Assembly: GCF_001042905.1 (NCBI RefSeq)
Contig: NZ_JYLB01000011.1
Coordinates: 62,001-126,000, forward strand
Reading direction: 5' to 3'
DNA length: 64,000 nucleotides
Origin: Pseudomonas lini
GTDB lineage: Bacteria; Pseudomonadota; Gammaproteobacteria; Pseudomonadales; Pseudomonadaceae
Part shown: in pieces, positions 50,790 to 61,862 of the stretch
How the letters are laid out: every line of letters begins with the position of its first letter
How positions within the stretch are numbered: the first letter of the stretch is position 1
Position numbers and translations under genes: made by a program
The notes under the pieces: model-generated
Databases searched by the model: none
What the model saw: the letters and a program-made list of their open reading frames with translations, nothing else
What the model was told of the DNA's origin: nothing

Positions 50790-51893
50790 TTACAGACGCA
50801 TCGGCATGACAACGTAGGCCGAGTCGTCGTTGTCGGACTCTTGCACCAGCGCACTGCTGTTGGAGTCGGACAGGATCAAGCGAACCTGCTCGGTGGTCAT
50901 CACGCCCAGCACGTCGAGCAAATAGCTCACGTTGAAGCCGATTTCCAGAGAGCCTCCGTTGTACTCAACGCCCACTTCTTCTTCCGCTTCTTCCTGTTCC
51001 GGGTTATTCGCCTGAATCTTCAGCTGACCATTGGCCAGTTGCAGACGGATGCCACGGTACTTCTCGTTGGACAGAATCGCGGTACGGCTGAACGCCTCGC
51101 GCAACGCCTGGCGATCGCCGAGTACCAGCTTATCGCCGCCTTTGGGCAGAACACGCTCGTAGTCAGGGAATTTACCGTCGACCAGTTTCGAGGTGAAGGT
51201 GAACTCGCCGGTGGTGGCGCGAATGTGGTGCTGGCCCAGCACGATGCTGACGTTGCCGTCCGGTTCGGTCAGCAGACGCGCCAGCTCCAGAATACCTTTG
51301 CGCGGTACGATCACCTGATGACGATCCGGCTGACCGATATCGGCCTGCATCGAACACATGGCCAGACGGTGACCGTCCGTCGCCACGGCGCGGATGATCC
51401 CCGCCGAGACTTCCAGCAGCATGCCGTTGAGGTAGTAACGTACGTCCTGCTGCGCCATGGCGAAGCTGGTGCGTTCAATCAGACGACGCAGTTTGCTTTG
51501 CTCAAGGCTGCAGGTCAGCGAGCCTGGGCCTTCTTCCACGGTCGGGAAGTCATTGGCTGGCAGGGTCGACAGGGTGAAGCGGCTACGGCCGGCCTTTACT
51601 ACGAGCTTCTGCTCATCGACCTTGATGTCGATCAGCGCATCGTTCGGCAGACTCTTGCAGATGTCCATCAGCTTGCGCGCAGGCACAGTGATGGAGCCCG
51701 GGTCCGCAGGCTCTTCGAGTTGCACACGACCGACCAGCTCGACTTCCAGATCGGTACCGGTCAGCGACAGTTGCTGGCCTTCGACAACCAGCAGCACGTT
51801 GGAGAGCACCGGCAAGGTCTGTCGGCGCTCGACGACGCCTGCGACCAGTTGCAGGGGTTTCAACAGGGCTTCGCGTTGAATGGTGAAATGCAT
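50790..51893 (-). CDS. dnaN: DNA polymerase III beta clamp
   Basis: 367 aa sliding clamp with three clamp domains; N-terminus 'MHFTIQREALLKPLQLVAGVVERRQTLPVLSNVLL' region and C-terminal 'SALVQESDNDDSAYVVMPMRL', the family end with hydrophobic partner-binding residues. Length equals other Pseudomonas DnaN. Lies 39 bases after dnaA. Confidence 0.97.
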   Translation of the reverse strand: MHFTIQREALLKPLQLVAGVVERRQTLPVLSNVLLVVEGQQLSLTGTDLEVELVGRVQLEEPADPGSITVPARKLMDICKSLPNDALIDIKVDEQKLVVKAGRSRFTLSTLPANDFPTVEEGPGSLTCSLEQSKLRRLIERTSFAMAQQDVRYYLNGMLLEVSAGIIRAVATDGHRLAMCSMQADIGQPDRHQVIVPRKGILELARLLTEPDGNVSIVLGQHHIRATTGEFTFTSKLVDGKFPDYERVLPKGGDKLVLGDRQALREAFSRTAILSNEKYRGIRLQLANGQLKIQANNPEQEEAEEEVGVEYNGGSLEIGFNVSYLLDVLGVMTTEQVRLILSDSNSSALVQESDNDDSAYVVMPMRL

Positions 51894-51932
51894 GGTCTAG
51901 TCCCTTGCCTTAATAAGCTGCGCTGGTGTTCA

Positions 51933-53453
51933 TCAAGTAGTCAGTGTACGCAGCAGGTTCTTATAGTCCTCGCGGATGTCCGCGTCGGATTCCTTAAGCT
52001 CGTTGATCTTGCGGCAGGCGTGCAAAACAGTCGTGTGGTCGCGGCCACCAAACACATCGCCGATTTCCGGCAGGCTGTGGTTGGTCAATTCCTTGGACAA
52101 CGCCATGGCGACCTGACGCGGACGTGCTACCGAGCGTGAACGACGCTTGGACAGCAAGTCGGAGATCTTGATCTTGTAATACTCGGCGACGGTGCGCTGA
52201 ATGTTATCCACAGACACCAGTTTGTCTTGCAGCGCCAACAAGTCTTTCAGGGATTCGCGAATCAGCTCGATAGTGATATCGCGACCCATGAAGTGCGAGT
52301 GGGCGATCACGCGTTTAAGCGCGCCTTCCAGCTCACGGACGTTGGAGCGAATACGCTGGGCAATGAAGAACGCCGCGTCGTGTGGCAGATCGACCTTGGC
52401 CTGGTCGGCCTTTTTCATCAGGATCGCCACGCGGGTTTCCAGCTCCGGTGGCTCGACGGCAACCGTCAGGCCCCAGCCGAAACGTGACTTCAGGCGTTCT
52501 TCAAGGCCTTCGATTTCTTTCGGATAGCGGTCACTGGTAAGAATGACCTGCTGGCCACCTTCAAGCAGGGCGTTGAAGGTGTGGAAAAATTCTTCCTGGG
52601 AGCGTTCCTTGCGGGCGAAGAACTGAATGTCATCGATCAGCAACGCATCCACCGAGCGGTAGAAGCGCTTGAACTCGTTGATCGCATTCAGCTGCAAGGC
52701 CTTGACCATGTCCGCAACGAAACGCTCGGAATGCAGGTACACAACCTTGGCATTCGGATTCTTCTTTAATAGGTGGTTACCCACAGCATGCATCAAGTGG
52801 GTTTTACCCAAGCCGACACCGCCATAAAGGAAGAGCGGGTTGTAGCCGTGCTTGGGGTTGTCCGCCACCTGCCAGGCCGCAGCCCGGGCCAGTTGGTTGG
52901 ACTTGCCTTCGACGAAGTTCTCGAAGGTAAAAGTACGATTCAGGTAGCTGGTGTGCTTGAGCGCGCCTTCGACCTGCACCGTACGCTGTTCGGCGCGAAC
53001 CGGAGCCTGTTGCGAACTGGCGCCGGCCATTGGATCGAAGCTGTCGCGGGACGGCTCTTCACTGACTTCAGCAACCTTTTGTGTCGCACGCTTGGTCGAT
53101 GCAGCTGCCGGGGCTGGCGCCGGAGCGCTGACAGGCGCTTGAGCGGCCTGGGCCTGGGACGCCGCGGCGGCCAATGGAGCATTAGGTGCCGCACGCGGCG
53201 CCGAACTGCGTTTGCTGCCTATTAATAAGGAGAGCGCCGGCGCCAGGCCATTGCCATGCTCATCCAGCAGTTCAAGGACGCGGCCCAGGTACTTTTCATT
53301 GACCCAGTCGAGAACAAAACGATTCGGCGCGTAGACACGCAGCTCGTCGCCTTCGGCTTCGACCTGTAGTGGACGGATCCAAGTGTTGAATTGTTGGGCA
53401 GGCAGCTCATCGCGCAAAAGCTCTACGCACTGCTGCCAAAGTTCCACTGACAC
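51933..53453 (-). CDS. dnaA: Chromosomal replication initiator DnaA
   Basis: 506 aa. Domain I (1-85), a long low-complexity Ala/Pro linker (about 86-150), AAA+ domain III ('[20 protein letters not shown]', '[24 protein letters not shown]') and domain IV with the DnaA-box reading motif '[15 protein letters not shown]'. The start is GTG at 53453 ([18 protein letters not shown]). A perfect DnaA box occurs inside the gene at 52204. The flanking 567-base gap is the origin. Confidence 0.98.
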   Translation of the reverse strand: MSVELWQQCVELLRDELPAQQFNTWIRPLQVEAEGDELRVYAPNRFVLDWVNEKYLGRVLELLDEHGNGLAPALSLLIGSKRSSAPRAAPNAPLAAAASQAQAAQAPVSAPAPAPAAASTKRATQKVAEVSEEPSRDSFDPMAGASSQQAPVRAEQRTVQVEGALKHTSYLNRTFTFENFVEGKSNQLARAAAWQVADNPKHGYNPLFLYGGVGLGKTHLMHAVGNHLLKKNPNAKVVYLHSERFVADMVKALQLNAINEFKRFYRSVDALLIDDIQFFARKERSQEEFFHTFNALLEGGQQVILTSDRYPKEIEGLEERLKSRFGWGLTVAVEPPELETRVAILMKKADQAKVDLPHDAAFFIAQRIRSNVRELEGALKRVIAHSHFMGRDITIELIRESLKDLLALQDKLVSVDNIQRTVAEYYKIKISDLLSKRRSRSVARPRQVAMALSKELTNHSLPEIGDVFGGRDHTTVLHACRKINELKESDADIREDYKNLLRTLTT

Positions 53454-53930
53454 GGATATCCCCTAAGTTGAAAGCCGGTGAGGCAAAAACAAGCGGTCAT
53501 TGTAGCGACCAGACGTCCACTTATCCACATGCAGGTTGCGCACAGGGCATGATTTATCAATGCGTTAACCCTGGAAAAGAAGACCAGCGGTATGTGAATA
53601 AGCTCTGTGGATAACCGCCCATGAGGGCATTGGACAAGTGGGGGCGAAACTCGGTGGATAACCTGCCTGTGGATAACTAGCCTTTCCATACACAGCTTAT
53701 CCGACAGCGCAGCACAGGCTGACCACCGTTTTCCACCGTAGTTGTCATTCTCTGTACATCACGGTTTAGAAGGGCTAAAGGTAGTTATCCACAGATGAAC
53801 GTGACCCTAGCTTTTATAAGCTTTACAGAAAAGCTTTAAATAATTCCCTTCTTTATTTCTATATCTAGCGAACGAGCTTCGACGAGCAAATCGTCTGGAG
53901 ATCTATTTATAAGGAAACGCTGGTTGGAAA
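53454..53930. other. Chromosomal replication origin (oriC) region
   Basis: Intergenic region between dnaA and rpmH. Perfect DnaA boxes TTATCCACA at 53521 (+), 53606 (-), 53668 (-) and 53785 (+); a TGTGAATAA variant at 53593 and GGTGGATAA near 53653. An AT-rich unwinding-type tract follows at about 53805-53875. Position, box number and AT tract match the known Pseudomonas oriC. The dnaA promoter is expected here as well. Confidence 0.92.
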
Positions 53931-53959
53931 TTGACCTAGAGGCTTGCTTTCTCTAGAAT
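53931..53959 (+). promoter_or_regulatory. Sigma-70 promoter of rpmH
   Basis: TTGACC-N17-TAGAAT, about 60 bases before the rpmH start and pointing away from dnaA. Probably serves rpmH-rnpA and readthrough to yidD-yidC. Confidence 0.7.
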
Positions 53960-54020
53960 CCCCGGTCTCTTAAAACGGGGGCCATTCCGGCCCGTTGTGG
54001 ACGAACCAGGTAACACGACA

Positions 54021-54155
54021 ATGAAACGTACTTTCCAACCAAGCACTATCAAACGCGCTCGTACCCACGGTTTCCGTGCTCGCATGGCTACCAAGAACGG
54101 TCGTGCCGTCCTGTCGCGTCGTCGCGCCAAAGGTCGTGCGCGTCTGGCAGTTTGA
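54021..54155 (+). CDS. rpmH: 50S ribosomal protein L34
   Basis: 44 aa, [20 protein letters not shown] then [20 protein letters not shown] and RLAV: the universal basic L34 sequence. Only 16 bases separate its stop from the rnpA start, the classical coupled rpmH-rnpA pair. Confidence 0.99.
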   Translation: MKRTFQPSTIKRARTHGFRARMATKNGRAVLSRRRAKGRARLAV

Positions 54156-54171
54156 TAATCCGGCACTGGAG

Positions 54172-54573
54172 GTGAGTCAGGACTTCAGTCGGGAAAAGCG
54201 TCTGCTTACTCCCCGGCATTTCAAGGCAGTCTTTGACTCCCCTACCGGCAAGGTTCCGGGGAAAAATCTCCTGCTCCTTGCGCGCAATAACGATCTTGAT
54301 CACCCCCGTCTCGGGCTGGTTATCGGGAAAAAGAGCGTAAAGCTCTCCGTCGAGCGCAATCGCCTCAAACGTCTGATGCGCGAATCGTTTCGCCTGAACC
54401 AGGATTTACTGGTCGGTTGGGACATTGTTATCGTCGCGCGCAAAGGTTTGGGTGACGTAGAAAGCCCCGAATTGATTCAGCATTTCGACAAGCTCTGGAA
54501 ACGTCTGGCACGCAGCAAGCCGGTACCAGCAGTCAAAACCGAAACTGTAGGGGTAGACAGTCCCGATGCGTAA
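54172..54573 (+). CDS. rnpA: Ribonuclease P protein component
   Basis: 133 aa basic protein that pairs with the RNase P RNA in tRNA 5' maturation. Contains the RNR motif '[15 protein letters not shown]' and '[11 protein letters not shown]'. Start is GTG at 54172 ([12 protein letters not shown]); the ribosome site GGAG is unusually close. Overlaps yidD by 8 bases. Confidence 0.96.
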   Translation: MSQDFSREKRLLTPRHFKAVFDSPTGKVPGKNLLLLARNNDLDHPRLGLVIGKKSVKLSVERNRLKRLMRESFRLNQDLLVGWDIVIVARKGLGDVESPELIQHFDKLWKRLARSKPVPAVKTETVGVDSPDA

Positions 54574-54811
54574 ACTGGCACTCGTTCCGATCCAGTTTTA
54601 TCGCTATGCCATCAGTCCCCTGATGGCCAGTCACTGTCGTTTCTACCCCAGTTGTTCCTGCTACGCGTATGAAGCCATAGAAAATCATGGCCTTCTGCGC
54701 GGTGGCTGGCTGACCTTTCGTCGTTTAGGTCGCTGTCATCCGTGGAATCCCGGTGGTTATGACCCGGTTCCATCTATCCCTACCTCCCGTTCTTCTTCGA
54801 TGGCCGAGTAA
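54566..54811 (+). CDS. yidD: Membrane protein insertion efficiency factor YidD
   Basis: 81 aa. Family core '[59 protein letters not shown]' region with its conserved cysteines, amphipathic N-terminal helix. Assists YidC-dependent insertion at the inner membrane. Overlaps rnpA and ends 2 bases before yidC. Confidence 0.96.
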   Translation: MRKLALVPIQFYRYAISPLMASHCRFYPSCSCYAYEAIENHGLLRGGWLTFRRLGRCHPWNPGGYDPVPSIPTSRSSSMAE

Positions 54812-54813
54812 TC

Positions 54814-56502
54814 ATGGATATCAAACGCACGATCCTGATCGTCGCCCTGGCAATCGTGTCCTACGTTATGGTTCTTAAATGGAACCAGGACTATGGCCAG
54901 GCTGCCCTGCCGACTCAGAATGTTGCTTCCAGTACTACCGCTCCGGGCCTACCGGATACGGCGACTGGCAATAATGCTTCTGTCAGTGACGACATTCCCC
55001 GCGCCGCAAGCGATACCAGTGCAACTGCACCTGCTGAAACACCAGTAGCTGCAAGCAAAGACCTCATCCAGATCAAAACGGATGTGCTCAACCTGGCAAT
55101 CGATCCACAAGGTGGCGATGTTGCCCAGTTGACGTTGCCGCTGTATCCACGTCGCCAGGACCATCCGGAAATTCCATTCCAGCTGTTTGATAACGGCAAC
55201 GAGCGGACTTATCTGGCTCAAAGTGGCCTGATCGGCACCAACGGTCCGGACGCAAGTCCTGCCGGTCGTCCGGTTTACTCCTCCGAGAAGAAGATTTATC
55301 AACTGGCTGACGGTCAAGACCAATTGGTCGCGGACCTGAAGTTCAGCAAGGACGGCGTCAACTACATCAAGCGTTTCACGCTGAAACGTGGCCTGTATGA
55401 CGTAACCGTTTCCTACCTGATCGACAACCAGAGCGCTCAGCCCTGGTCCGGTGCAATGTTCGCGCAACTGAAGCGCGATGCCAGCTCCGATCCTTCTTCC
55501 AGCACCGCCACCGGCACCGCGACTTACCTGGGCGCCGCCCTGTGGACAAGTAACGAGCCGTACAAGAAAGTGTCGATGAGCGACATGGACAAGGCTCAGC
55601 TGAAAGAAACCGTCACCGGTGGTTGGGTTGCCTGGTTGCAGCACTACTTCGTGACTGCCTGGATTCCGGTCAAGGGCGAAAACAATATCGTCCAGACCCG
55701 TAAAGACAGCAAAGGCAACTACATCATCGGCTACACCGCCCCGGCAATGACTGTCGCGCCAGGTGCAAAAGCCGAAACCAGCGCCGTTCTGTACGCAGGT
55801 CCGAAAAGCCAGGCTGTGCTGAAAGAGTTGTCCCCAGGTCTGGAATTGACCGTCGACTACGGCATTTTGTGGTTCATTGCCCAGCCAATCTTCTGGTTGC
55901 TGCAACATATCCACGCGCTGGTCGGTAACTGGGGCTGGTCGATCATCTTCCTGACCATGCTGATCAAGGGGATTTTCTTCCCGCTGTCGGCTGCCAGCTA
56001 CAAATCCATGGCGCGCATGCGTGCAGTGGCACCGAAACTGGCCGCGCTGAAAGAGCAACATGGCGACGACCGGCAGAAAATGTCGCAAGCCATGATGGAG
56101 CTGTACAAGAAAGAGAAGATCAATCCGCTGGGTGGCTGCTTGCCAATCCTCGTGCAGATGCCGGTTTTCCTTTCGCTGTACTGGGTTCTGCTGGAAAGCG
56201 TGGAAATGCGCCAGGCGCCGTTCATGCTGTGGATTACTGACCTGTCGATCAAGGATCCGTTCTTCATTCTGCCGATCATCATGGGTGCAACCATGTTCAT
56301 CCAGCAGCAGTTGAACCCGACTCCTCCGGATCCGATGCAGGCGAAGGTCATGAAAATGATGCCAATCATCTTCACCTTCTTCTTCCTGTGGTTCCCGGCA
56401 GGTCTGGTGCTGTACTGGGTTGTGAACAACGTGCTGTCCATCGCACAACAGTGGTACATCACGCGTAAGATCGAAGCGGCTACCAAAAAAGCCGAGGCGT
56501 AA
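54814..56502 (+). CDS. yidC: Membrane protein insertase YidC
   Basis: 562 aa. N-terminal membrane segment (residues 5-22), large periplasmic beta domain (about 60-350), then five membrane segments of the conserved core ('GNWGWSIIFLTMLIKGIFFPLSAASYKSMARMRA', 'GGCLPILVQMPVFLSLYWVLLESVEMR', 'FFFLWFPAGLVLYWVVNNVLSIAQQW'). Conserved hydrophilic-groove Arg is present in 'YKSMARMR'. Followed by a terminator. Confidence 0.98.
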   Translation: MDIKRTILIVALAIVSYVMVLKWNQDYGQAALPTQNVASSTTAPGLPDTATGNNASVSDDIPRAASDTSATAPAETPVAASKDLIQIKTDVLNLAIDPQGGDVAQLTLPLYPRRQDHPEIPFQLFDNGNERTYLAQSGLIGTNGPDASPAGRPVYSSEKKIYQLADGQDQLVADLKFSKDGVNYIKRFTLKRGLYDVTVSYLIDNQSAQPWSGAMFAQLKRDASSDPSSSTATGTATYLGAALWTSNEPYKKVSMSDMDKAQLKETVTGGWVAWLQHYFVTAWIPVKGENNIVQTRKDSKGNYIIGYTAPAMTVAPGAKAETSAVLYAGPKSQAVLKELSPGLELTVDYGILWFIAQPIFWLLQHIHALVGNWGWSIIFLTMLIKGIFFPLSAASYKSMARMRAVAPKLAALKEQHGDDRQKMSQAMMELYKKEKINPLGGCLPILVQMPVFLSLYWVLLESVEMRQAPFMLWITDLSIKDPFFILPIIMGATMFIQQQLNPTPPDPMQAKVMKMMPIIFTFFFLWFPAGLVLYWVVNNVLSIAQQWYITRKIEAATKKAEA

Positions 56503-56524
56503 CTTACTCTGTGGATAACCACTC

Positions 56525-56549
56525 AAAACGCCCCCTAGTGGGGCGTTTT
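56525..56549 (+). terminator. Terminator of the rpmH-yidC operon
   Basis: AAAACGCCCC-CTAGT-GGGGCGTTTT, perfect 10-bp stem, 22 bases after the yidC stop. Confidence 0.9.
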
Positions 56550-56581
56550 GCTATCTGTCACTTTTGTCTGGATACCGGTTT

Positions 56582-57952
56582 ATGAGCGTTCCTCGTGAAA
56601 CCATCGCTGCCGTCGCCACCGCTCAAGGTCGCGGCGGTGTGGGCATCGTCCGTATTTCCGGGCCGCTGGCGAGTCTGGCGGCCAAAGCCATCAGCGGTCG
56701 CGAACTGAAACCGCGGTTTGCCCATTACGGCCCGTTCCTCAGTGCAAACGAAGAGGTGCTGGACGAGGGCATCGCCCTATATTTCCCGGGACCGAACTCG
56801 TTCACCGGCGAAGATGTGCTTGAGCTGCAGGGCCACGGCGGGCCGATCGTTCTGGATATGCTGCTCAAGCGTTGCCTTGAACTGGGCTGTCGTCTGGCCC
56901 GGCCGGGTGAATTCAGCGAGCGCGCCTTCCTCAACGACAAACTCGATCTGGCTCAGGCCGAAGCCATTGCCGACTTGATCGAGGCAAGTTCTGCACAGGC
57001 GGCACGAAATGCCCTGCGTTCGTTGCAGGGTGCGTTTTCCCAGCGTGTGCATAACCTCACCGAGCAACTGATAGGCCTGCGCATTTACGTCGAGGCAGCC
57101 ATCGACTTTCCCGAAGAAGAAATCGACTTCCTCGCCGACGGCCACGTCCTGAGCATGCTCGACAAAGTGCGCGACGAATTATCCACAGTGATGCGTGAAG
57201 CCGGGCAAGGAGCCTTGCTACGCGACGGCATGACCGTGGTCATCGCCGGCCGGCCGAATGCCGGTAAGTCCAGCCTTCTGAATGCCTTGGCTGGACGTGA
57301 AGCTGCGATCGTGACCGAGATTGCCGGCACTACCCGAGACATTCTTCGCGAACATATCCACATCGATGGCATGCCGTTACACGTGGTCGATACTGCCGGC
57401 TTGCGGGATACCGATGATCAGGTGGAAAAAATTGGCGTCGAACGGGCATTGAAAGCCATCGGCGAGGCAGATCGGGTATTGCTGGTGGTCGATGCCACCG
57501 CTCCCGAAGCCCTTGATCCCTTTGCCTTGTGGCCCGAATTCCTCGAAACCCGCCCGGATCCGGCAAAAGTTACGCTGATCCGTAACAAGGCAGACCTGAC
57601 GGGCGAAGCGATTGCCCTGGAAGTCAGCAACGATGGCCACGTTACTATCAGCCTCAGTGCGAGGTCTGCCGGTGAAGGCCTGGAGTTACTGCGTGAGCAC
57701 CTCAAGGCCTGCATGGGTTACGAGCAGACCTCCGAAAGCAGCTTCAGCGCTCGCAGGCGTCACCTGGAGGCATTGCGTCATGCGAGTGCGTCCCTCGAGC
57801 ATGGCCGTGCGCAGCTAACGTTAGCGGGTGCCGGTGAACTGCTCGCCGAAGATTTGCGGCAGGCGCAGCAGTCTTTGGGCGAAATCACCGGTGCATTCAG
57901 CTCCGATGATCTGCTGGGAAGGATCTTTTCCAGCTTCTGTATCGGTAAATAG
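56582..57952 (+). CDS. mnmE: tRNA modification GTPase MnmE
   Basis: 456 aa. With MnmG makes the 5-carboxymethylaminomethyl group on wobble uridine. N-terminal folate-binding domain, inserted Ras-like GTPase domain ('[14 protein letters not shown]', '[10 protein letters not shown]', 'RNKAD') and the C-terminal CIGK tail that carries the redox-active Cys. Start ATG at 56582. The partner mnmG follows after a 551-base DnaA-box-rich gap. Confidence 0.97.
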   Translation: MSVPRETIAAVATAQGRGGVGIVRISGPLASLAAKAISGRELKPRFAHYGPFLSANEEVLDEGIALYFPGPNSFTGEDVLELQGHGGPIVLDMLLKRCLELGCRLARPGEFSERAFLNDKLDLAQAEAIADLIEASSAQAARNALRSLQGAFSQRVHNLTEQLIGLRIYVEAAIDFPEEEIDFLADGHVLSMLDKVRDELSTVMREAGQGALLRDGMTVVIAGRPNAGKSSLLNALAGREAAIVTEIAGTTRDILREHIHIDGMPLHVVDTAGLRDTDDQVEKIGVERALKAIGEADRVLLVVDATAPEALDPFALWPEFLETRPDPAKVTLIRNKADLTGEAIALEVSNDGHVTISLSARSAGEGLELLREHLKACMGYEQTSESSFSARRRHLEALRHASASLEHGRAQLTLAGAGELLAEDLRQAQQSLGEITGAFSSDDLLGRIFSSFCIGK

Positions 57953-57968
57953 TCCTTTCTGATGTCCC

Positions 57969-57993
57969 CAGACAGGCCATTCAGGCCTGTCTG
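57969..57993 (+). terminator. Terminator of mnmE
   Basis: CAGACAGGCC-ATTCA-GGCCTGTCTG, perfect 10-bp stem followed by a T-rich tract (TTCTCTCCTTTTC, then TTTTTTTT near 58009). Confidence 0.85.
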
Positions 57994-58080
57994 TTCTCTC
58001 CTTTTCTGATTTTTTTTCCCGTTGCCGAGCAGATTCTTCGCTTGAGCGGATTTCCCTTGCCCGGGATTTGCTCATTCGAC

Positions 58081-58380
58081 GGCTTTTCTGTGGATTAAGC
58101 CCTGTGAATAAGTGCCGCTAAGGGCAGTTGATAACAAGGCCTCAAAACTGAAGATAACCGCCTCTGTGGATAACCACCCCTTTCATCCACAGGCTTAAAC
58201 CGGTTATCCAAGGGCCTCCTTGGCACATGACCACAGGGTTTTGAATCTCTGTACATATTGAAAATAAAGGGCTGTATCAATCTATCCACAGAAAGGTGGC
58301 TCAGTAGAAATAAACATAAAAACAAAGATTTAATAAATTTCTCTCTTTTTAATTTCTATAACCTCGACTTCTCCACAGCT
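58081..58380. other. Second DnaA-box cluster with AT-rich tract (origin-like)
   Basis: The 551-base gap between mnmE and mnmG holds no gene. A perfect DnaA box is at 58165 (-), TGTGAATAA at 58103, and one-mismatch boxes at 58089, 58183 and 58282, followed by an AT-rich tract at 58300-58365. This copies the layout of the dnaA-rpmH origin on a smaller scale. Pseudomonas is reported to have two separable fragments able to replicate autonomously in this part of the chromosome; this would be the second. Confidence 0.6.
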
Positions 58381-58503
58381 GGTTAAATTTTGTGCAAAGG
58401 GTTCTTTAGGAAGGGCGAAGTCCCTATACTTGCCGACCAGGTCCAAAAACCTGAGCTCAAACTATTTCCGAATTACCTGACTGAAGCAGGCACGAGGTGC
58501 GTG

Positions 58504-60396
58504 GTGGATTTCCCTTCCCGTTTTGAAGTGATCGTCATCGGCGGCGGTCATGCCGGTACCGAGGCAGCACTGGCGTCAGCACGTATGGGGGCAAAAACCC
58601 TGTTGCTGACGCATAACGTGGAAACCCTCGGTGCCATGAGTTGCAACCCCGCCATTGGCGGGATCGGCAAAAGCCATTTGGTTAAAGAAATCGATGCCCT
58701 GGGCGGCGCGATGGCCATGGCTACCGATAAAGGCGGTATTCAGTTTCGCGTATTGAACAGCCGCAAAGGCCCAGCCGTGCGTGCAACCCGCGCACAGGCA
58801 GATCGGGTTCTGTACAAGGCAGCTGTCCGCGAAGCGTTGGAAAACCAGCCGAACCTGTGGATATTTCAACAGGCTGCTGACGATCTGATCGTCGAGCAGG
58901 AACAAGTGCGCGGTGTTGTCACCCAAATGGGCCTGCGTTTCTTCGCAGATTCCGTGGTGTTGACCACTGGCACCTTCCTCGGTGGACTTATCCACATCGG
59001 CATGCAGAATTATTCCGGCGGTCGCGCCGGTGATCCGCCATCGATTGCGCTGGCTCATCGTCTGCGCGAACTGCCATTGCGTGTTGGTCGCCTGAAAACC
59101 GGTACACCGCCGCGTATCGACGGTCGCACTGTGGATTTTTCGGTGATGACCGAGCAGGCAGGGGATACGCCGATTCCGGTGATGTCGTTCATGGGCTCCA
59201 AAGAGCAGCATCCGAAACAGGTCAGCTGCTGGATTACCCACACCAACGCCCGTACCCACGAAATCATTGCTTCGAACCTTGATCGTTCGCCGATGTATTC
59301 CGGTGTGATCGAAGGTATCGGCCCGCGTTATTGCCCATCGATCGAAGACAAGATCCACCGCTTTGCCGACAAGGAAAGCCACCAGGTGTTCATCGAGCCG
59401 GAAGGTCTGACCACCCACGAGCTGTACCCGAACGGGATATCCACATCCTTGCCGTTCGACGTGCAGCTGCAGATCGTGCAATCGATCCGCGGCATGGAAA
59501 ACGCGCACATTGTTCGGCCTGGCTACGCCATCGAGTACGACTACTTCGACCCGCGTGACCTGAAGTACAGCCTGGAAACCAAAGTGATCGGCGGTTTGTT
59601 CTTCGCCGGGCAAATCAACGGCACCACCGGTTACGAAGAAGCCGGCGCCCAAGGTTTGCTGGCCGGAGCCAACGCCGCACTGCGTGCTCAGGGCAAAGAT
59701 GCCTGGTGCCCGCGTCGCGACGAAGCGTACATCGGCGTTTTGGTCGACGACCTGATTACCCTGGGTACCCAGGAACCGTATCGGATGTTCACGTCCCGCG
59801 CCGAATACCGTTTGATCCTGCGCGAAGACAACGCCGACCTGCGCTTGACCGAAAAAGGTCGCGAATTGGGTCTGGTCGATGACGCGCGTTGGGCAGCGTT
59901 CTGCAAGAAACGCGAGAGCATCGACCTGGAAGAGCAACGCCTGAAAAGTACTTGGGTTCGCCCAGGCACCGAGCAGGGCGATGCGATTTCCGAGAAATTC
60001 GGTACGCCGCTGACCCACGAATACAATTTGCTCAACCTGCTGAGCCGTCCGGAAATCGACTACGCTGGTCTGATCGCCGTGACCGGCGGGGGCGCAGAAG
60101 ATCCACAGGTCGCCGAACAGGTCGAAATCAAGACTAAATACGCCGGTTATATCGATCGCCAGCAGGACGAAATCGCACGGCTGCGGGCCAGCGAAGACAC
60201 AAAACTGCCTGTGGATATCGATTACACGAACATCTCTGGTCTCTCGAAAGAGATCCAGAGCAAGCTAGGTGCGACCCGTCCAGAGACCCTGGGCCAGGCG
60301 TCGCGTATTCCGGGCGTGACCCCGGCAGCGATTTCGCTGTTGATGATTCATTTGAAAAAACGCGGCGCGGGCCGTCAGTTGGAGCAAAGCGCTTGA
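58504..60396 (+). CDS. mnmG: tRNA uridine-5-carboxymethylaminomethyl modification enzyme MnmG (GidA)
   Basis: 630 aa FAD enzyme that partners MnmE. FAD site '[21 protein letters not shown]', '[22 protein letters not shown]', '[15 protein letters not shown]' and '[22 protein letters not shown]', C-terminal helical domain. Start is GTG at 58504 ([10 protein letters not shown]) with AGGTG upstream; earlier starts lie in the DnaA-box region and lack homology. The TTGA overlap with rsmG couples the two genes. Confidence 0.97.
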   Translation: MDFPSRFEVIVIGGGHAGTEAALASARMGAKTLLLTHNVETLGAMSCNPAIGGIGKSHLVKEIDALGGAMAMATDKGGIQFRVLNSRKGPAVRATRAQADRVLYKAAVREALENQPNLWIFQQAADDLIVEQEQVRGVVTQMGLRFFADSVVLTTGTFLGGLIHIGMQNYSGGRAGDPPSIALAHRLRELPLRVGRLKTGTPPRIDGRTVDFSVMTEQAGDTPIPVMSFMGSKEQHPKQVSCWITHTNARTHEIIASNLDRSPMYSGVIEGIGPRYCPSIEDKIHRFADKESHQVFIEPEGLTTHELYPNGISTSLPFDVQLQIVQSIRGMENAHIVRPGYAIEYDYFDPRDLKYSLETKVIGGLFFAGQINGTTGYEEAGAQGLLAGANAALRAQGKDAWCPRRDEAYIGVLVDDLITLGTQEPYRMFTSRAEYRLILREDNADLRLTEKGRELGLVDDARWAAFCKKRESIDLEEQRLKSTWVRPGTEQGDAISEKFGTPLTHEYNLLNLLSRPEIDYAGLIAVTGGGAEDPQVAEQVEIKTKYAGYIDRQQDEIARLRASEDTKLPVDIDYTNISGLSKEIQSKLGATRPETLGQASRIPGVTPAAISLLMIHLKKRGAGRQLEQSA

Positions 60397-61037
60397 GTTC
60401 GTTGGTCACCTCGCAACACGCCGAAGAGTTATCCACAGGTGCTCGCCAGCTCGGTGTCAACCTGACGGAAGCCCAGCATGCACAGCTGCTGGGTTATCTG
60501 GCCCTGTTGATAAAATGGAACAAGGCCTACAACCTCACGGCAGTGCGTGATCCGGACGAAATGGTTTCACGGCATTTGCTCGATAGCCTGAGCGTTATGT
60601 CCTTCATCGAAAACGGCCGTTGGCTGGACGTGGGCAGTGGCGGCGGCATGCCGGGGATTCCCCTGGCGATCCTGTTTCCCGAGTCGCAAGTGACCTGCCT
60701 GGATAGCAACGGCAAGAAAACCCGCTTCCTGACCCAGGTAAAACTCGAACTCAAACTGGATAACCTGCAAGTTATCCACAGTCGCGTCGAAGCCTTCCAG
60801 CCTGAACTGCCATTCAACGGGATCATTTCCCGTGCGTTCAGCAGCATGGAGAACTTCAGCAACTGGACTCGCCATTTGGGCGACGCCGAAACACGTTGGC
60901 TGGCAATGAAGGGCGTTCATCCCGCCGATGAGCTGGTAGCATTGCCGGCAGACTTCCACCTCGATAGCGAACACGCCCTGGCCGTACCTGGTTGCCAAGG
61001 CCAACGCCATCTGCTGATACTGCGCCGCACGGCATGA
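60393..61037 (+). CDS. rsmG: 16S rRNA m7G527 methyltransferase RsmG (GidB)
   Basis: 214 aa SAM methyltransferase. Motif I '[20 protein letters not shown]', '[18 protein letters not shown]' and '[12 protein letters not shown]'. Start is TTG at 60393 overlapping the mnmG stop (TTGA), giving (M)[12 protein letters not shown]; no ATG fits. Two perfect DnaA boxes lie inside the gene (60429, 60772). Confidence 0.95.
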   Translation: MSSLVTSQHAEELSTGARQLGVNLTEAQHAQLLGYLALLIKWNKAYNLTAVRDPDEMVSRHLLDSLSVMSFIENGRWLDVGSGGGMPGIPLAILFPESQVTCLDSNGKKTRFLTQVKLELKLDNLQVIHSRVEAFQPELPFNGIISRAFSSMENFSNWTRHLGDAETRWLAMKGVHPADELVALPADFHLDSEHALAVPGCQGQRHLLILRRTA

Positions 61038-61055
61038 TTGGGAACACAAGCAAGA

Positions 61056-61853
61056 ATGGCTAAGGTATTCGCGATAGCGAACCAAAAGGGTGGTGTGGGC
61101 AAGACCACCACCTGCATCAACCTCGCAGCTTCCCTGGTCGCTACCAAGCGTCGGGTGCTGTTGATCGATCTCGATCCACAGGGCAACGCCACCATGGGTA
61201 GCGGTGTGGATAAACACGGCCTGGAAAACTCGGTCTACGACCTGCTGATCGGTGAATGCGATCTGGCTCAGGCCATGCACTATTCCGAGCACGGCGGTTA
61301 TCAATTACTGCCGGCCAACCGCGACCTGACCGCGGCTGAAGTCGTTCTGCTGGAAATGCAGATGAAGGAAAGTCGTCTGCGCAGTGCGTTGGCGCCGATC
61401 CGTGAAAACTACGATTACATTTTGATCGACTGCCCGCCGTCGCTGTCGATGTTAACGCTCAACGCGCTGGTTGCCGCCGACGGGGTAATTATCCCCATGC
61501 AGTGCGAGTACTTCGCGCTCGAAGGGTTGAGCGACCTTGTGGATAACATCAAGCGGATTGCCGAACTGCTGAACCCGAACCTGAAAGTCGAAGGCCTGTT
61601 GCGGACCATGTACGACCCGCGCCTGAGCCTGATGAACGACGTATCGGCGCAGCTCAAGGAACACTTCGGCGATCAGCTCTACGACACCGTGATTCCACGC
61701 AACATCCGCTTGGCCGAAGCGCCAAGCTATGGCATGCCGGCGCTGGCGTACGACAAATCATCGCGGGGCGCGATTGCCTATCTGGCATTGGCGGGCGAGA
61801 TGGTTCGCCGTCAGCGCAAAAATTCACGCATCGCCGCTGCTCAGGCAACTTAA
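61056..61853 (+). CDS. parA: Chromosome partitioning ATPase ParA (Soj)
   Basis: 265 aa. Deviant Walker A 'NQKGGVGKTTTCINLA' with signature Lys, 'LLIDLDPQGNATMGSG', 'YDYILIDCPPSLSMLTLNAL'. Short chromosomal type without N-terminal HTH. ATG at 61056 preferred; a TTG six codons earlier is possible. Operon with parB, 9 bases apart. Confidence 0.97.
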   Translation: MAKVFAIANQKGGVGKTTTCINLAASLVATKRRVLLIDLDPQGNATMGSGVDKHGLENSVYDLLIGECDLAQAMHYSEHGGYQLLPANRDLTAAEVVLLEMQMKESRLRSALAPIRENYDYILIDCPPSLSMLTLNALVAADGVIIPMQCEYFALEGLSDLVDNIKRIAELLNPNLKVEGLLRTMYDPRLSLMNDVSAQLKEHFGDQLYDTVIPRNIRLAEAPSYGMPALAYDKSSRGAIAYLALAGEMVRRQRKNSRIAAAQAT

Positions 61854-61862
61854 GGAATCCCC

